Below, piece by piece: positions 16,387-24,416 of a DNA stretch of 30,363 nucleotides (position 1 is the stretch's first letter; each line of letters begins with the position of its first letter). The notes beneath the pieces are model-generated. The model was not told the DNA's origin. It did no database searches and saw nothing but the letters and a program-made list of their open reading frames with translations. Both the position numbers and the translations under genes were made by a program. Location of the stretch: IMG/VR virus record IMGVR_UViG_3300006754_000087, positions 1 to 30,363 of that record. The stretch is one strand, 5' to 3'. This DNA is from a virus.

Positions 16387-18267
16387 ATGAGCAACAAGAA
16401 AGATATTTCCATAGACATTTTGTCCAACATCACCGTTCACATGAAATATGCCCGCTACTTGGAAAAGAAGCAACGTCGTGAAACTTGGCGTGAAATTACT
16501 AATCGTAATAAAAATATGCATATTAAAAAGTACCCTCACTTGCGAGAGGAGATCAACGAGGCGTACAAGCTTGTTATGAAAAAGCAAGTGCTTCCTTCGA
16601 TGCGCTCAATGCAGTTTGCCGGCAAATCTATTGAAGTTGCCCCCAATCGTGTTTTCAACTGTGCCTACCTTCCCATTGACGACTGGCGCTCTTTTAGCGA
16701 AGTGATGTTTCTTTTATTGGGGGGTACTGGAGTTGGGTATTCGGTTCAGCGTCACCATGTGGAAAAGCTGCCTGAGATTCGCAAGCCTAATCCCGAGCGT
16801 TCACGACGTTTTTTGATTTCAGATTCAATTGAGGGCTGGGCAGATGCAGTAAAGGCTTTGGTGAAGTCTTACTTTTATGGTGGGTCCACTCTTCGTTTCG
16901 ATTTTAGTGATATTCGCCCCAAGGGGGCGAAGCTTATAACTTCTGGCGGCAAAGCCCCAGGTCCCCGTCCGCTGCAAGAGTGTCTCGTAAAGCTCGAAGG
17001 CTTGTTGAGCGAGAAAGAAGACGGAGACCAGCTAGAGCCCGTCGAGGTTCACGATTTGATTTGCCATGTGGCAGACGCGGTTTTAGCTGGAGGTATCCGC
17101 CGCGCAGCGCTCATCTCACTGTTCTCGGCAGATGATAATGAGATGCTTTCGGCAAAGTCCGGCTGTTGGTGGGAGACCAACCCACAACGCGGTCGTGCAA
17201 ATAATTCGGCGGTCTTGCTTCGACATCGGATTACAAAGGAGTACTTTCTGAATTTATGGTCTCGCGTCCAAGCCTCCGGCGCAGGCGAACCGGGCTTTTA
17301 TTTTTCTAACGATAAAGATTGGGGCACCAACCCCTGCTGTGAGATCGGTCTTCGCCCCTATCAATTTTGCAATTTGACAGAGGTTAACGTTAGCAACGTC
17401 AAAGATCAGCATGATCTAGAGACTCGCGTCCGCGCCGCCGCTTTTTTAGGAACCCTTCAAGCAGGCTATACTGATTTTCACTATCTCCGTCCCGTATGGC
17501 AGAGAAATACTGAAAAAGAGGCTCTCATTGGGGTGTCAATGACCGGCATTGCATCGGGCACTGTGCTCGGAGAGGATATAAGTTTATCCGCCGCCGCCCA
17601 AGTGGTGAAAGCCGAGAACAGACGTGTCGCGGCTCTTATCGGAATTAGCCCCGCCAGCCGTACCACTTGCGTGAAGCCAGCGGGAACCACTTCTCTAACA
17701 CTAGGAACAAGTTCGGGCATCCATGCTTGGTTTGATCGATACTATATTAGACGTGTCAGGGTCGGGAAGAATGAAGCCATTTATAATTATTTGTTGAGCG
17801 CCGCACCGGAGATGATTGAAGATGATTATTTTCGCCCGCATGACACCGCAGTTATTTCTGTCCCTCAGTCGGCTCCTGACAATTCTATTTTGCGTACTGA
17901 GTCTGCATTGTCTCTGCTCCGACGTATAAAAAAGATCACAACTGAGTGGGTCAAGCCGGGACACGTTAAAGGGCAAAATACTCATAATGTATCTGCCACT
18001 ATTTCAGTCCGTCCTTTTGAATGGGAGGACGTGGGAGAGTGGATGTGGGATAATCGCCATGTCTATAACGGCTTGGCAGTCCTTCCTTATTCAGAAGCAG
18101 ATCACACCTATGTTCAGGCACCTTTCGAGAGTTGCTCAAAGGAAACCTATGAAGCCTTATATGACTCTCTCGTTGCTTTGGACCTCACCGACATCCGCGA
18201 GGATACAGATGACACAGACCTCCAAGGCGAGCTTGCGTGTGCCGGCGGCATGTGTGAAATTAAATGA
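16387..18267 (+). CDS. nrdJ: Class II (adenosylcobalamin-dependent) ribonucleotide reductase, monomeric RTPR-type
   Basis: 626-residue enzyme reducing ribonucleotides to deoxyribonucleotides using a B12-derived radical. It follows the monomeric Lactobacillus leichmannii type: NRVFNCAYLP (C92, matching C119), LLLGGTGVGYSVQ, PCCEI (C317 and E319, matching radical Cys408 and Glu410), C328 (matching C419, same 11-residue spacing), and a C-terminal CAGGMC (C618/C623, matching the C731/C736 shuttle pair). The Gly between Cys and Glu in the usual PCGE motif is Cys318 here. It is about 110 residues shorter than the bacterial enzyme (739). It starts immediately after the helicase stop, so dNTP supply is co-expressed with the fork. 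Oxygen independence and B12 need are family knowledge. Confidence 0.9.
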   Translation: MSNKKDISIDILSNITVHMKYARYLEKKQRRETWREITNRNKNMHIKKYPHLREEINEAYKLVMKKQVLPSMRSMQFAGKSIEVAPNRVFNCAYLPIDDWRSFSEVMFLLLGGTGVGYSVQRHHVEKLPEIRKPNPERSRRFLISDSIEGWADAVKALVKSYFYGGSTLRFDFSDIRPKGAKLITSGGKAPGPRPLQECLVKLEGLLSEKEDGDQLEPVEVHDLICHVADAVLAGGIRRAALISLFSADDNEMLSAKSGCWWETNPQRGRANNSAVLLRHRITKEYFLNLWSRVQASGAGEPGFYFSNDKDWGTNPCCEIGLRPYQFCNLTEVNVSNVKDQHDLETRVRAAAFLGTLQAGYTDFHYLRPVWQRNTEKEALIGVSMTGIASGTVLGEDISLSAAAQVVKAENRRVAALIGISPASRTTCVKPAGTTSLTLGTSSGIHAWFDRYYIRRVRVGKNEAIYNYLLSAAPEMIEDDYFRPHDTAVISVPQSAPDNSILRTESALSLLRRIKKITTEWVKPGHVKGQNTHNVSATISVRPFEWEDVGEWMWDNRHVYNGLAVLPYSEADHTYVQAPFESCSKETYEALYDSLVALDLTDIREDTDDTDLQGELACAGGMCEIK

Positions 18268-18276
18268 AAAAAAGAC

Positions 18277-18305
18277 TTGACAATCTACAAATTTTGTTGT
18301 ATGAT
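18277..18305 (+). promoter_or_regulatory. Consensus sigma70 promoter after the nucleotide reductase gene
   Basis: TTGACA (18277-18282), a 17-base spacer and TATGAT (18300-18305). A start near 18312 gives a short leader with AAAGGGG before the next ATG. It begins 10 bases after the reductase stop and probably drives the run from 18333 onwards. No terminator hairpin accompanies it. Confidence 0.85.
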
Positions 18306-18332
18306 AGATGTTATTAGAAAGGGGTTATTACT

Positions 18333-18617
18333 ATGACTCAGGATACGAAGAGCACTACGGATGAAGATACTGAAATAAGCAAGGAGGAGCGCATTCAAAC
18401 TTATGTGAAGTCCTTGCATGCAATTGAGGAGGCGATGGAGCCTTTTAAGGAACAGAAGCGCAACCTTAAGGGCAATTATGTCGAGAACGGTTGGCTCAAC
18501 AAGGAGGACATCTCTCTGGCAGTAAAGGCGTATCGCCTGTTCAAGAATGATGTAGACATGGAACAATTGATGGATTATTATGATACGGTCAAGCGTTCTA
18601 AGAAGAGCGTGGCATAA
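18333..18617 (+). CDS. Small helical protein, possibly GapR-like
   Basis: 94-residue charged, helical protein not firmly recognised. After a Thr/Asp/Glu-rich start (1-17) come a long helix (about 18-47) and GWLNKEDISLAVKAYRLF followed by a second helix. This order (coiled-coil helix, Gly-aromatic turn, helix with a basic face) recalls the GapR/DUF2312 DNA-binding fold, but the resemblance is weak and unsupported by a search. It is the first gene after a consensus promoter, so it may be strongly expressed. AAAGGGG precedes the ATG, and its stop abuts the next gene's GTG. Confidence 0.6.
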   Translation: MTQDTKSTTDEDTEISKEERIQTYVKSLHAIEEAMEPFKEQKRNLKGNYVENGWLNKEDISLAVKAYRLFKNDVDMEQLMDYYDTVKRSKKSVA

Positions 18618-18905
18618 GTGAGTTTTGTGCCAATGAATCGCCACCTGCTGGTTCGCCCAGCCGGAGCTTACGGGGACGAAGAAACCACTGGGATTATCCT
18701 CCCCCAAGCCTACATAAACGCACAAGAACATGTGTCTGTAGAGGTGCTCTCGGTTGCTGCCGACTGCACTGCTCTTAGTCAGACACCGTTGCAGGGCTGT
18801 ACCATAGTGGTGCCTAAAAATATGATTTTAGAAATTAGTACCGGCACTGTGACTTATAATTTGATACAGGAAAATTATATTCTTGGGGTCATCACCCCTT
18901 CTTAG
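18618..18905 (+). CDS. GroES/gp31-like co-chaperonin
   Basis: 95-residue protein resembling the GroES fold: MNRHLLVRP at the start, TTGIILPQ, a variable mobile-loop region, VEVLSVAADC, GCTIVVPKNMI, and a closing NYILGVI strand. T4 gp31 replaces host GroES so that GroEL can fold the major capsid protein, and this may do the same. The start is GTG, directly after the previous TAA, with AAGAAGAG about 10 bases upstream; the ATG at 18633 lacks a Shine-Dalgarno. The sequence is divergent and short, so partner choice is not established. Confidence 0.6.
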   Translation: MSFVPMNRHLLVRPAGAYGDEETTGIILPQAYINAQEHVSVEVLSVAADCTALSQTPLQGCTIVVPKNMILEISTGTVTYNLIQENYILGVITPS

Positions 18906-18930
18906 GGGGTCACCAAGAAAGAGGATTTAG

Positions 18931-19494
18931 ATGACTGCATACATACTTTGTAGTGCCATGGTGGCAGCAGGCTTTGGGACAAACGTTGACATAGCTTGTG
19001 ATAATGCTGCGGCGGTTATAGAAGCGTCGCGAGAATACGAGCTAGACCCGTTGGTCCTGGCGGCACTCATTCAAGTAGAGAGCCACTGGAGCCCCCGCGC
19101 TCGCTCTTCCCGAGGCGCTTGTGGGCTAACCCAGGTATTGCCTCGATTTACTCTCCCTCGCGTTTCGTGCCGCACTCTTACCCGCAACCCTGATGTGGCG
19201 ATCGTGCAGGGCGCTCGCGCCCTCCGCTCTTGGATCAACCGCGCCGGCACCCAGGGTAGCCCCTCTCGCCAGCTCCAGCAGGGACTCTGCGGATATAATG
19301 CGGGCAACACCTGCTATACCTCTAGGCGCACCTGGCGTGGTCCTGGGCGGGCTTATGCCCGACGTGTAATGCGGCTTGCTAGTAGCCTCCGCCGAGCAAT
19401 GGAGACCATTCGCACCCTGGACACGAGCCCGAGTTCGACTGAAACGGGGACCACCCTTGAAGAGTGGTACATCATGGAAGGGTGTGGGCTATGA
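18931..19494 (+). CDS. Lytic transglycosylase (SLT/lysozyme-like) endolysin
   Basis: 187-residue peptidoglycan-cleaving enzyme of the soluble lytic transglycosylase type. The catalytic Glu is E50 in ALIQVESHW, followed by the family's ACGLTQVLP (usual form GLMQ) and later LCGYNAGNTCY (usual form AYNAG). Residues 4-16 are hydrophobic and may act as a weak export or signal-anchor segment, but there is no basic n-region. There are several Cys residues, so disulfides are possible after export. The C-terminal 40 residues have no family signature. GAGGA lies before the ATG. It is one of two wall hydrolases in the window. Confidence 0.85.
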   Translation: MTAYILCSAMVAAGFGTNVDIACDNAAAVIEASREYELDPLVLAALIQVESHWSPRARSSRGACGLTQVLPRFTLPRVSCRTLTRNPDVAIVQGARALRSWINRAGTQGSPSRQLQQGLCGYNAGNTCYTSRRTWRGPGRAYARRVMRLASSLRRAMETIRTLDTSPSSTETGTTLEEWYIMEGCGL

Positions 19495-19706
19495 GTGCAT
19501 ATGCTGTTTATTATGAGAAGATCCCCGCCCACCTTAAGCGCGTCAATGGATTTAGTGAAGACTATAGGGACCTCCCCCTTCATCAAAAAGCGTTCATTGA
19601 ACAAGTCTTCGGATTGACCACCGAGTGGGTAATTACCCTACCAGACGGTCGCCAGATCCACGTCCAGCCTCAGCTTCAGCTTGACCCTGCATCGAAAGGC
19701 GTATAG
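19491..19706 (+). CDS. Small protein of unknown function
   Basis: 71-residue protein, unrecognised. The ATG at 19491 overlaps the stop of the transglycosylase gene (ATGA), an overlap type used repeatedly here, so I prefer it to the longer frame from 19464. It has an aromatic-rich start (YAVYYEKIP), a central helix with DLPLHQKAFIEQVFG, and a strand pair with LPDGRQIHVQ. There is no signal peptide. It lies 2 bases before the polymerase gene. Confidence 0.55.
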   Translation: MSAYAVYYEKIPAHLKRVNGFSEDYRDLPLHQKAFIEQVFGLTTEWVITLPDGRQIHVQPQLQLDPASKGV

Positions 19707-19708
19707 CC

Positions 19709-22700
19709 TTGACTGAAGATCGGACAACAAGTACAATCCCGTTTGTGGGACTACACGCACACAGCGTGGCAGGCTCTCCATTTGATGGTCTAGGCTACCC
19801 CTCTGAGCATATGGACTACGCCTATCAGAATGGGATGGATGCCCTGGCTCTTACCGACCATGGCAACTGCAATGGGCTCGCTTATCAAGTACTCCATGCA
19901 AAAAAGATGCACTCGGAGAGCCGCGAGTTTAAGCCTATTTTTGGCGTGGAAGCATACTTTTTGCCCTCTATTGAGGAGTGGAAAGAGACTTATGAGCAAG
20001 CTAAGTTAGAAAAAAAACTAGCTAAGAAGATAAAGGACGCTGGGCAAGGTGGCGCGGTTGTAGAAGATGAAAACCGAAGCGTCAAGAGCGCCATAAACCG
20101 CCGACGCCACCTTATCCTGTTGGCTCAGAACCAGACGGGTCTTTCTAATATTTTCAAATTAGTGTCTCAGTCTTATGCTGAAGGGAATTTTTATCGATTC
20201 CCGAGGCTGGATTATGCTTTGCTAGAAAAATATAATGAAGGGATCATTGCTTCTTCCGCCTGTCTTGGAGGGGTATATGCCGGCAGCATGTGGGAGAACC
20301 AAGAAGAGGGTTCGGAAGCAGTATTAGAAGCCATGCGGGATACTACGCGCAGAATGCTAGCCATCTTCGGAGACCGCTGGTACGGAGAACTTCAGTGGAA
20401 CTCCATTCCTGAGCAACATCAATTAAATCAGTATATTATTCAGGTATGCAAGGAATTTGGCGTCAAGCTTATTTCCACTGCCGACAGTCATTATCCGTCC
20501 CCCGAGCTATGGAGGGACCGCATTCTTTATAAGAAGCTGGGGTGGCTAAGCAGCTATTCCGCCGATGAAGAATTTTCTCTTCCCAACTCCGTAGATGAAG
20601 TTGGCTATGAACTTTATCCCAAGAACGGCGATCAGATGTGGGAATCCTATAAGAGATATGCCGCCGAAGCTGCCATAGAATATGACGACTCTTTGGTTCT
20701 GGAGTCTATCAAGGAAACTTGCATCATTGCACATTCTCGTATTGAAAGCTTTTTGCCTGACAATACCGTGAAGCTTCCCTCTTTTGTTGTGCCCGAAGGA
20801 GAGGAGCCAGAGGCTGCTCTGGTTCGTCTTAGCGTTGTAGCACTCAAGGAGATGCTTCGCCGACGCACAGATATCACGCCGGACATGGCTCAGCAATATG
20901 CTGCCCGCCTCAAAGAGGAACTCCAGATTATTAATGATCGGGGCTTTTCTAAATATTTTTTGACGATGAGCGCCATTGCAGACAAGGCTGTCCAAAACCA
21001 ACTCACTGGACCGGGTAGAGGCTCGGCAGCAGGCTCGCTAGTATCTTATGCATTGGGCATAACACAAGTAGACCCTATCAAGTATGGTCTTTTGTTTAGT
21101 CGCTTTTTGCGTAAGGACGCCACCGATTATCCTGATATTGACTACGATGTTTCGGATCCGATGGCGCTGAAAGATTTTTTGGCGAAAGAGTGGGGAGAAA
21201 ACACTGTAGTCCCGATCTCTAATTGGAATACGTTACAGCTCCGCTCCTTGATCAAGGACATCTCAAAGCTATATCAGATTCCGTTTACGGAGGTAAATGC
21301 AGTTACCGGTCGAATGCTCTTTGAAGCAACCCCGCTTGCCAAAGCAAAGCATGGGATCAAGGCAGGCGTCTATGTACCAACCTTTACCGAGGTTATGGAA
21401 TATAGTAGCACTCTCAAAGCCTTTCTTGAGAAGTACCCCCAAGTAAAAGTTCACGTTGAAACATTGTGTGGGCAAGTGCGCTCTTGCTCCCGTCACGCCG
21501 GGGGCGTCGTTATTGGGGAGAATTTAGATGAACAAATGCCCCTGATTGTCTCTGGTGGCGTCCGCCAGACACCGTGGTCAGAAGGGCAGCATGTGAGGCA
21601 CTTAGAGCCGCTTGGGTTTATTAAGTTTGATATCCTTGGCTTAGGAACACTGCGGATGATCGAGGGCGCAATTCGACATGTTTTAAAGAGGCACCATGAT
21701 ATGCCCCACCCCACGTTTGACGATGTACGCCAATTTTATAATAACCAGCTTCATCCCGATGTTCTCAATCTTCATGATGCTAGTGTCTATTCAGAGATCT
21801 TCCATCAGGGTGCGTGGGCAGGTGTTTTTCAATTTACTGAATCTGGCGCACAGTCTTTTTGCACGAATGTGAAGCCAAATAGTATTATTGATATTGCTGC
21901 GGTCACTTCCATTTTTCGCCCTGGTCCGCTTTCAGCCGGCGTGGATAAGAAGTTTATTGAAGCCAAGGAGCATCCCGCCCGCATTAAGTATGTACATGAT
22001 ATTGTGCGTGATGTTACTTCTGAGACCTATGGTTTTTTGATTTTTCAAGAGCAAATTGCCACCTTGGCTCATCGTTTAGGAAAGGGCATTTCTCTTGATG
22101 AGGGAAACCTCCTTCGAAAGTTGTTGACCAAAAAGGGCACCGGAAAAGGTGCTGAGGCAAAGCAGCGCATTTATAATAAGTTTGTTGAGGGGTGTGCCGA
22201 TAAAGGCATCTCGCGCCCCGACGCAGATGAGATTTGGTCTACCTTTGAGTTCTTCTCAGGGTATGGCTTCAATAAATCACATGCGGTATCCTATAGCATC
22301 TTGTCCTATCAGTGCGCGTGGCTGTTACACTATTACCCTGCGGAGTGGTCAGCAGCATTTTTGGATAAAGAGCCTGAACGTCGAAAAGAAAAGGCTATCA
22401 ACTTAGTCAAGCACTTGGGCTTTAAGGTAAAGTCTCTTGATATCAACACGTCGGGTGTAGTGTGGGAGATTGCACCGGACAACCGGACGTTAGTACAACC
22501 TCTTACATCTATTAAAGGTCTGGGTGACGCTGCCATCAAGCAGATTATAGATCACCGCCCTTTTGATTCCGTGGACGAATTTTTGTTTGACGAGGAGATT
22601 ATTTATTCCAAGCTGAACAAGAAGGCTATCGACGCTCTAGTTCGGAGCCAGGCACTCGACTGCTTGATGGATGAAAGGTTTTCTGGCATGAAGCATTTTT

Positions 22701-23158
22701 GGTCAGCAGTTGCGGTCGACCGCCCTAAGAACCGCAAGAAGCTTGCAGAGAACATTGAACTGTATCGCCCTGAAGGTGATTTTTCGACTGAAGAGAAGAT
22801 CGAATATCTGGTATCACTCACCGGAGCGTTCCCCATGGCTTTGGTTATGAGTGAGAAGGTCCGCACAGAGCTTACTGCCCACGGTGTCCCACCATTAGGG
22901 GAGTTTGACACTGATATCGGTGCCGCTTGGTTTATTCCCCGTGAAGTTATAGAGAAGAGAACCAAAAAGGGGAAGCTTTATTGGATCTTGCGGGTCATTG
23001 ATTCGACAAGCACCACCACGTCTATTAAGTGCTGGGGGGTAAAGCCAGAGATTGATGTGGTGCATATTAACCACCCCTACATGGCAAAGCTAGATTATGA
23101 TGCCCAGTGGGGCTTTAGTACGCGAAGCTTACGCAGAAATTTTAGGCTATTAGCGTAA
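19709..23158 (+). CDS. Family C DNA polymerase (DnaE-like) with intact PHP domain
   Basis: 1149-residue replicative polymerase related to the bacterial Pol III alpha subunit (E. coli 1160). The N-terminal PHP domain keeps all nine expected metal ligands: H16, H18, D26, H51, E81, H134, C185, D259, H261. E. coli DnaE has lost several of these, while Thermus-type enzymes that keep them have 3'-5' exonuclease activity. The palm carries GPGRGSAAGS and the catalytic acids D476 and D478 (PDIDYD) with D641 (KFDILGLG). Fingers motifs include SCSRHAGGVVIG, FRPGPLS, FQEQIA and FNKSHAVSYS. A helix-hairpin-helix-like LTSIKGLGDAA lies near 930-940, and an OB-like segment closes the protein. The start is TTG: the first in-frame ATG falls after the PHP HxH motif. 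It is probably the main replicase. Confidence 0.95.
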   Translation: MTEDRTTSTIPFVGLHAHSVAGSPFDGLGYPSEHMDYAYQNGMDALALTDHGNCNGLAYQVLHAKKMHSESREFKPIFGVEAYFLPSIEEWKETYEQAKLEKKLAKKIKDAGQGGAVVEDENRSVKSAINRRRHLILLAQNQTGLSNIFKLVSQSYAEGNFYRFPRLDYALLEKYNEGIIASSACLGGVYAGSMWENQEEGSEAVLEAMRDTTRRMLAIFGDRWYGELQWNSIPEQHQLNQYIIQVCKEFGVKLISTADSHYPSPELWRDRILYKKLGWLSSYSADEEFSLPNSVDEVGYELYPKNGDQMWESYKRYAAEAAIEYDDSLVLESIKETCIIAHSRIESFLPDNTVKLPSFVVPEGEEPEAALVRLSVVALKEMLRRRTDITPDMAQQYAARLKEELQIINDRGFSKYFLTMSAIADKAVQNQLTGPGRGSAAGSLVSYALGITQVDPIKYGLLFSRFLRKDATDYPDIDYDVSDPMALKDFLAKEWGENTVVPISNWNTLQLRSLIKDISKLYQIPFTEVNAVTGRMLFEATPLAKAKHGIKAGVYVPTFTEVMEYSSTLKAFLEKYPQVKVHVETLCGQVRSCSRHAGGVVIGENLDEQMPLIVSGGVRQTPWSEGQHVRHLEPLGFIKFDILGLGTLRMIEGAIRHVLKRHHDMPHPTFDDVRQFYNNQLHPDVLNLHDASVYSEIFHQGAWAGVFQFTESGAQSFCTNVKPNSIIDIAAVTSIFRPGPLSAGVDKKFIEAKEHPARIKYVHDIVRDVTSETYGFLIFQEQIATLAHRLGKGISLDEGNLLRKLLTKKGTGKGAEAKQRIYNKFVEGCADKGISRPDADEIWSTFEFFSGYGFNKSHAVSYSILSYQCAWLLHYYPAEWSAAFLDKEPERRKEKAINLVKHLGFKVKSLDINTSGVVWEIAPDNRTLVQPLTSIKGLGDAAIKQIIDHRPFDSVDEFLFDEEIIYSKLNKKAIDALVRSQALDCLMDERFSGMKHFWSAVAVDRPKNRKKLAENIELYRPEGDFSTEEKIEYLVSLTGAFPMALVMSEKVRTELTAHGVPPLGEFDTDIGAAWFIPREVIEKRTKKGKLYWILRVIDSTSTTTSIKCWGVKPEIDVVHINHPYMAKLDYDAQWGFSTRSLRRNFRLLA

Positions 23159-23177
23159 GCCTAAGGAGAAAAATAAA

Positions 23178-23660
23178 ATGATTATTGAATATACAAAAGT
23201 CCGTCCGAACGTTATTGCGCCAACTCGCGCCAACCCAAGTGATGCCGGCTTGGATGTGTTTTATTGTCCAGCGGAACAAAAGGTGCCTCCCGCAGTTGAA
23301 ATTTTACCAGGGGAGTCCAAACTGTTTCAGACTGGCTTGCGCTTCGGCGTCCCTCACGGTTATATGCTGGAAGTGAAAAACCGCTCTAGCGTTGCAGCAA
23401 AGAGAAGCCTCCTCGTTGGGGCATGTGTTATTGACTCTGGGTATGATGGTGAGGTGTTCATCAACCTTCATAACGTCGGCAATAGCACCCAGTGGGTTTA
23501 CCCTGGGGCAAAGATTGCACAGATGGTAATGGTGCCTGTAATTACTTTTCGAGCGGTTGAGTGTGCTGACGGCGGCTTGTATGCCCGTGAGCCCATCACG
23601 ATAAGCGATCGAGGCGAAGGCGCTCTGGGTTCTACGGATGCGAAGAAGGCAGGAGCCTAA
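23178..23660 (+). CDS. dut: dUTPase (deoxyuridine triphosphatase)
   Basis: 160-residue trimeric-type dUTPase that hydrolyses dUTP to dUMP and pyrophosphate, keeping uracil out of DNA and feeding dTMP synthesis. The five family motifs are visible: DAGLDV (D22-V27), NRSS (68-71), ACVIDSGYDGEV with D86 and Y89, GAKIAQMV, and a C-terminal RGEGALGST, which closes over the active site. AAGGAG lies 9 bases before the ATG. Its stop overlaps the next gene (TAATG). No thymidylate synthase was seen in this window. Confidence 0.93.
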   Translation: MIIEYTKVRPNVIAPTRANPSDAGLDVFYCPAEQKVPPAVEILPGESKLFQTGLRFGVPHGYMLEVKNRSSVAAKRSLLVGACVIDSGYDGEVFINLHNVGNSTQWVYPGAKIAQMVMVPVITFRAVECADGGLYAREPITISDRGEGALGSTDAKKAGA

Positions 23661-23935
23661 TGAATCGCAAGGAGCGCAGAGCACTCAAGAGTGCTGCCAA
23701 GAAAGCGGGCACAGATATCGCTGACCTTGAGAAGTCTCTCGGGATGTTTGATATGCTCCCCGACGCATGCACTTCCTGTGCGCGTGAATTCGATAAGGGC
23801 TCTCGTGAGATGGCATTTACCTGGCGGGTTGTGGTGCGAAAAGACCCCGATATAGTAAGGCTGTTTTGTCCTGCTTGCACGGACAAGGCAAAAGAGGTTG
23901 CAGATAAAAATATAGGAGGCAAAGATGTCGGCTAA
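23660..23935 (+). CDS. Small zinc-ribbon-like phage protein
   Basis: 91-residue protein with a basic N-terminus (NRKERRALKSAAKK), a GMFDMLPDACTSC segment and two CxxC pairs (C37-x2-C40 and C70-x2-C73) that could bind one zinc. The body between them has alternating strands (FTWRVVVRKD). I recall related conserved hypotheticals in T4-like marine phages, function unknown. It is translationally coupled to dUTPase by TAATG and overlaps the methyltransferase start by 11 bases. Nucleic-acid or protein binding is a reasonable guess only. Confidence 0.7.
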   Translation: MNRKERRALKSAAKKAGTDIADLEKSLGMFDMLPDACTSCAREFDKGSREMAFTWRVVVRKDPDIVRLFCPACTDKAKEVADKNIGGKDVG

Positions 23936-24416
23936 GTTATGGAGCAAAGATAGTGGCGCAGTGGGCTTTAGTTCAAAAAGCGCAGACTGGGAAACCCCCC
24001 AGGGCTTCTTTGATAAGCTCAACAAGAAGTACCATTTTACCCTAGACCCGTGTGCCACCGCCCAGTCGGCGAAGTGTGCTACATATTTTACGGAGAAGGA
24101 TGATGGTTTGAATCAAAGTTGGGAGGGGCATACCGTTTTTATGAACCCTCCTTATGGGCGAGAGATCAAGAACTGGATCGAAAAGGCATATCGCGAATCG
24201 CAAAAAGCTGATACAACGGTAGTTTGTTTGATCCCGTCGCGCACCGATACTAAGTATTGGCACGAGTATTGTATGAAAGCACGGGAGATCCACTTTGTGA
24301 AAGGTCGCCTCAAGTTTGGAGGATCAAAGAACGCCGCCCCTTTCCCGTCCGCAGTCGTTGTTTTTAGTTCCACCCCAAGCTATCACACGCTGAAGCTTGT
24401 GCGGGGTGAGTCATGA
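23925..24416 (+). CDS. dam: Phage-type DNA N6-adenine methyltransferase
   Basis: 163-residue methyltransferase of the phage Dam-like group, which transfers a methyl group from S-adenosylmethionine to adenine N6. It has DWETPQGFFDKLNKKY at the start, LDPCAT, and the catalytic NPPYG (N74-Y77), followed by IPSRTDTKYWHEY and GRLKFGG. There is no separate target-recognition domain, usual for this short family, so its target site cannot be read. A strong AGGAGG lies 6 bases before the ATG. It may protect phage DNA from restriction or time transcription and packaging; no partner restriction gene is nearby. Confidence 0.9.
   Translation: MSAKLWSKDSGAVGFSSKSADWETPQGFFDKLNKKYHFTLDPCATAQSAKCATYFTEKDDGLNQSWEGHTVFMNPPYGREIKNWIEKAYRESQKADTTVVCLIPSRTDTKYWHEYCMKAREIHFVKGRLKFGGSKNAAPFPSAVVVFSSTPSYHTLKLVRGES

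Noticed and set aside
18277-18309. Possible hairpin around the 18277 promoter, as in the nested promoter at 13938
   Set aside because: Only 5-bp AT-rich arms (ATCTA/TAGAT or TACAA/TTGTA) can form and no T tract follows.
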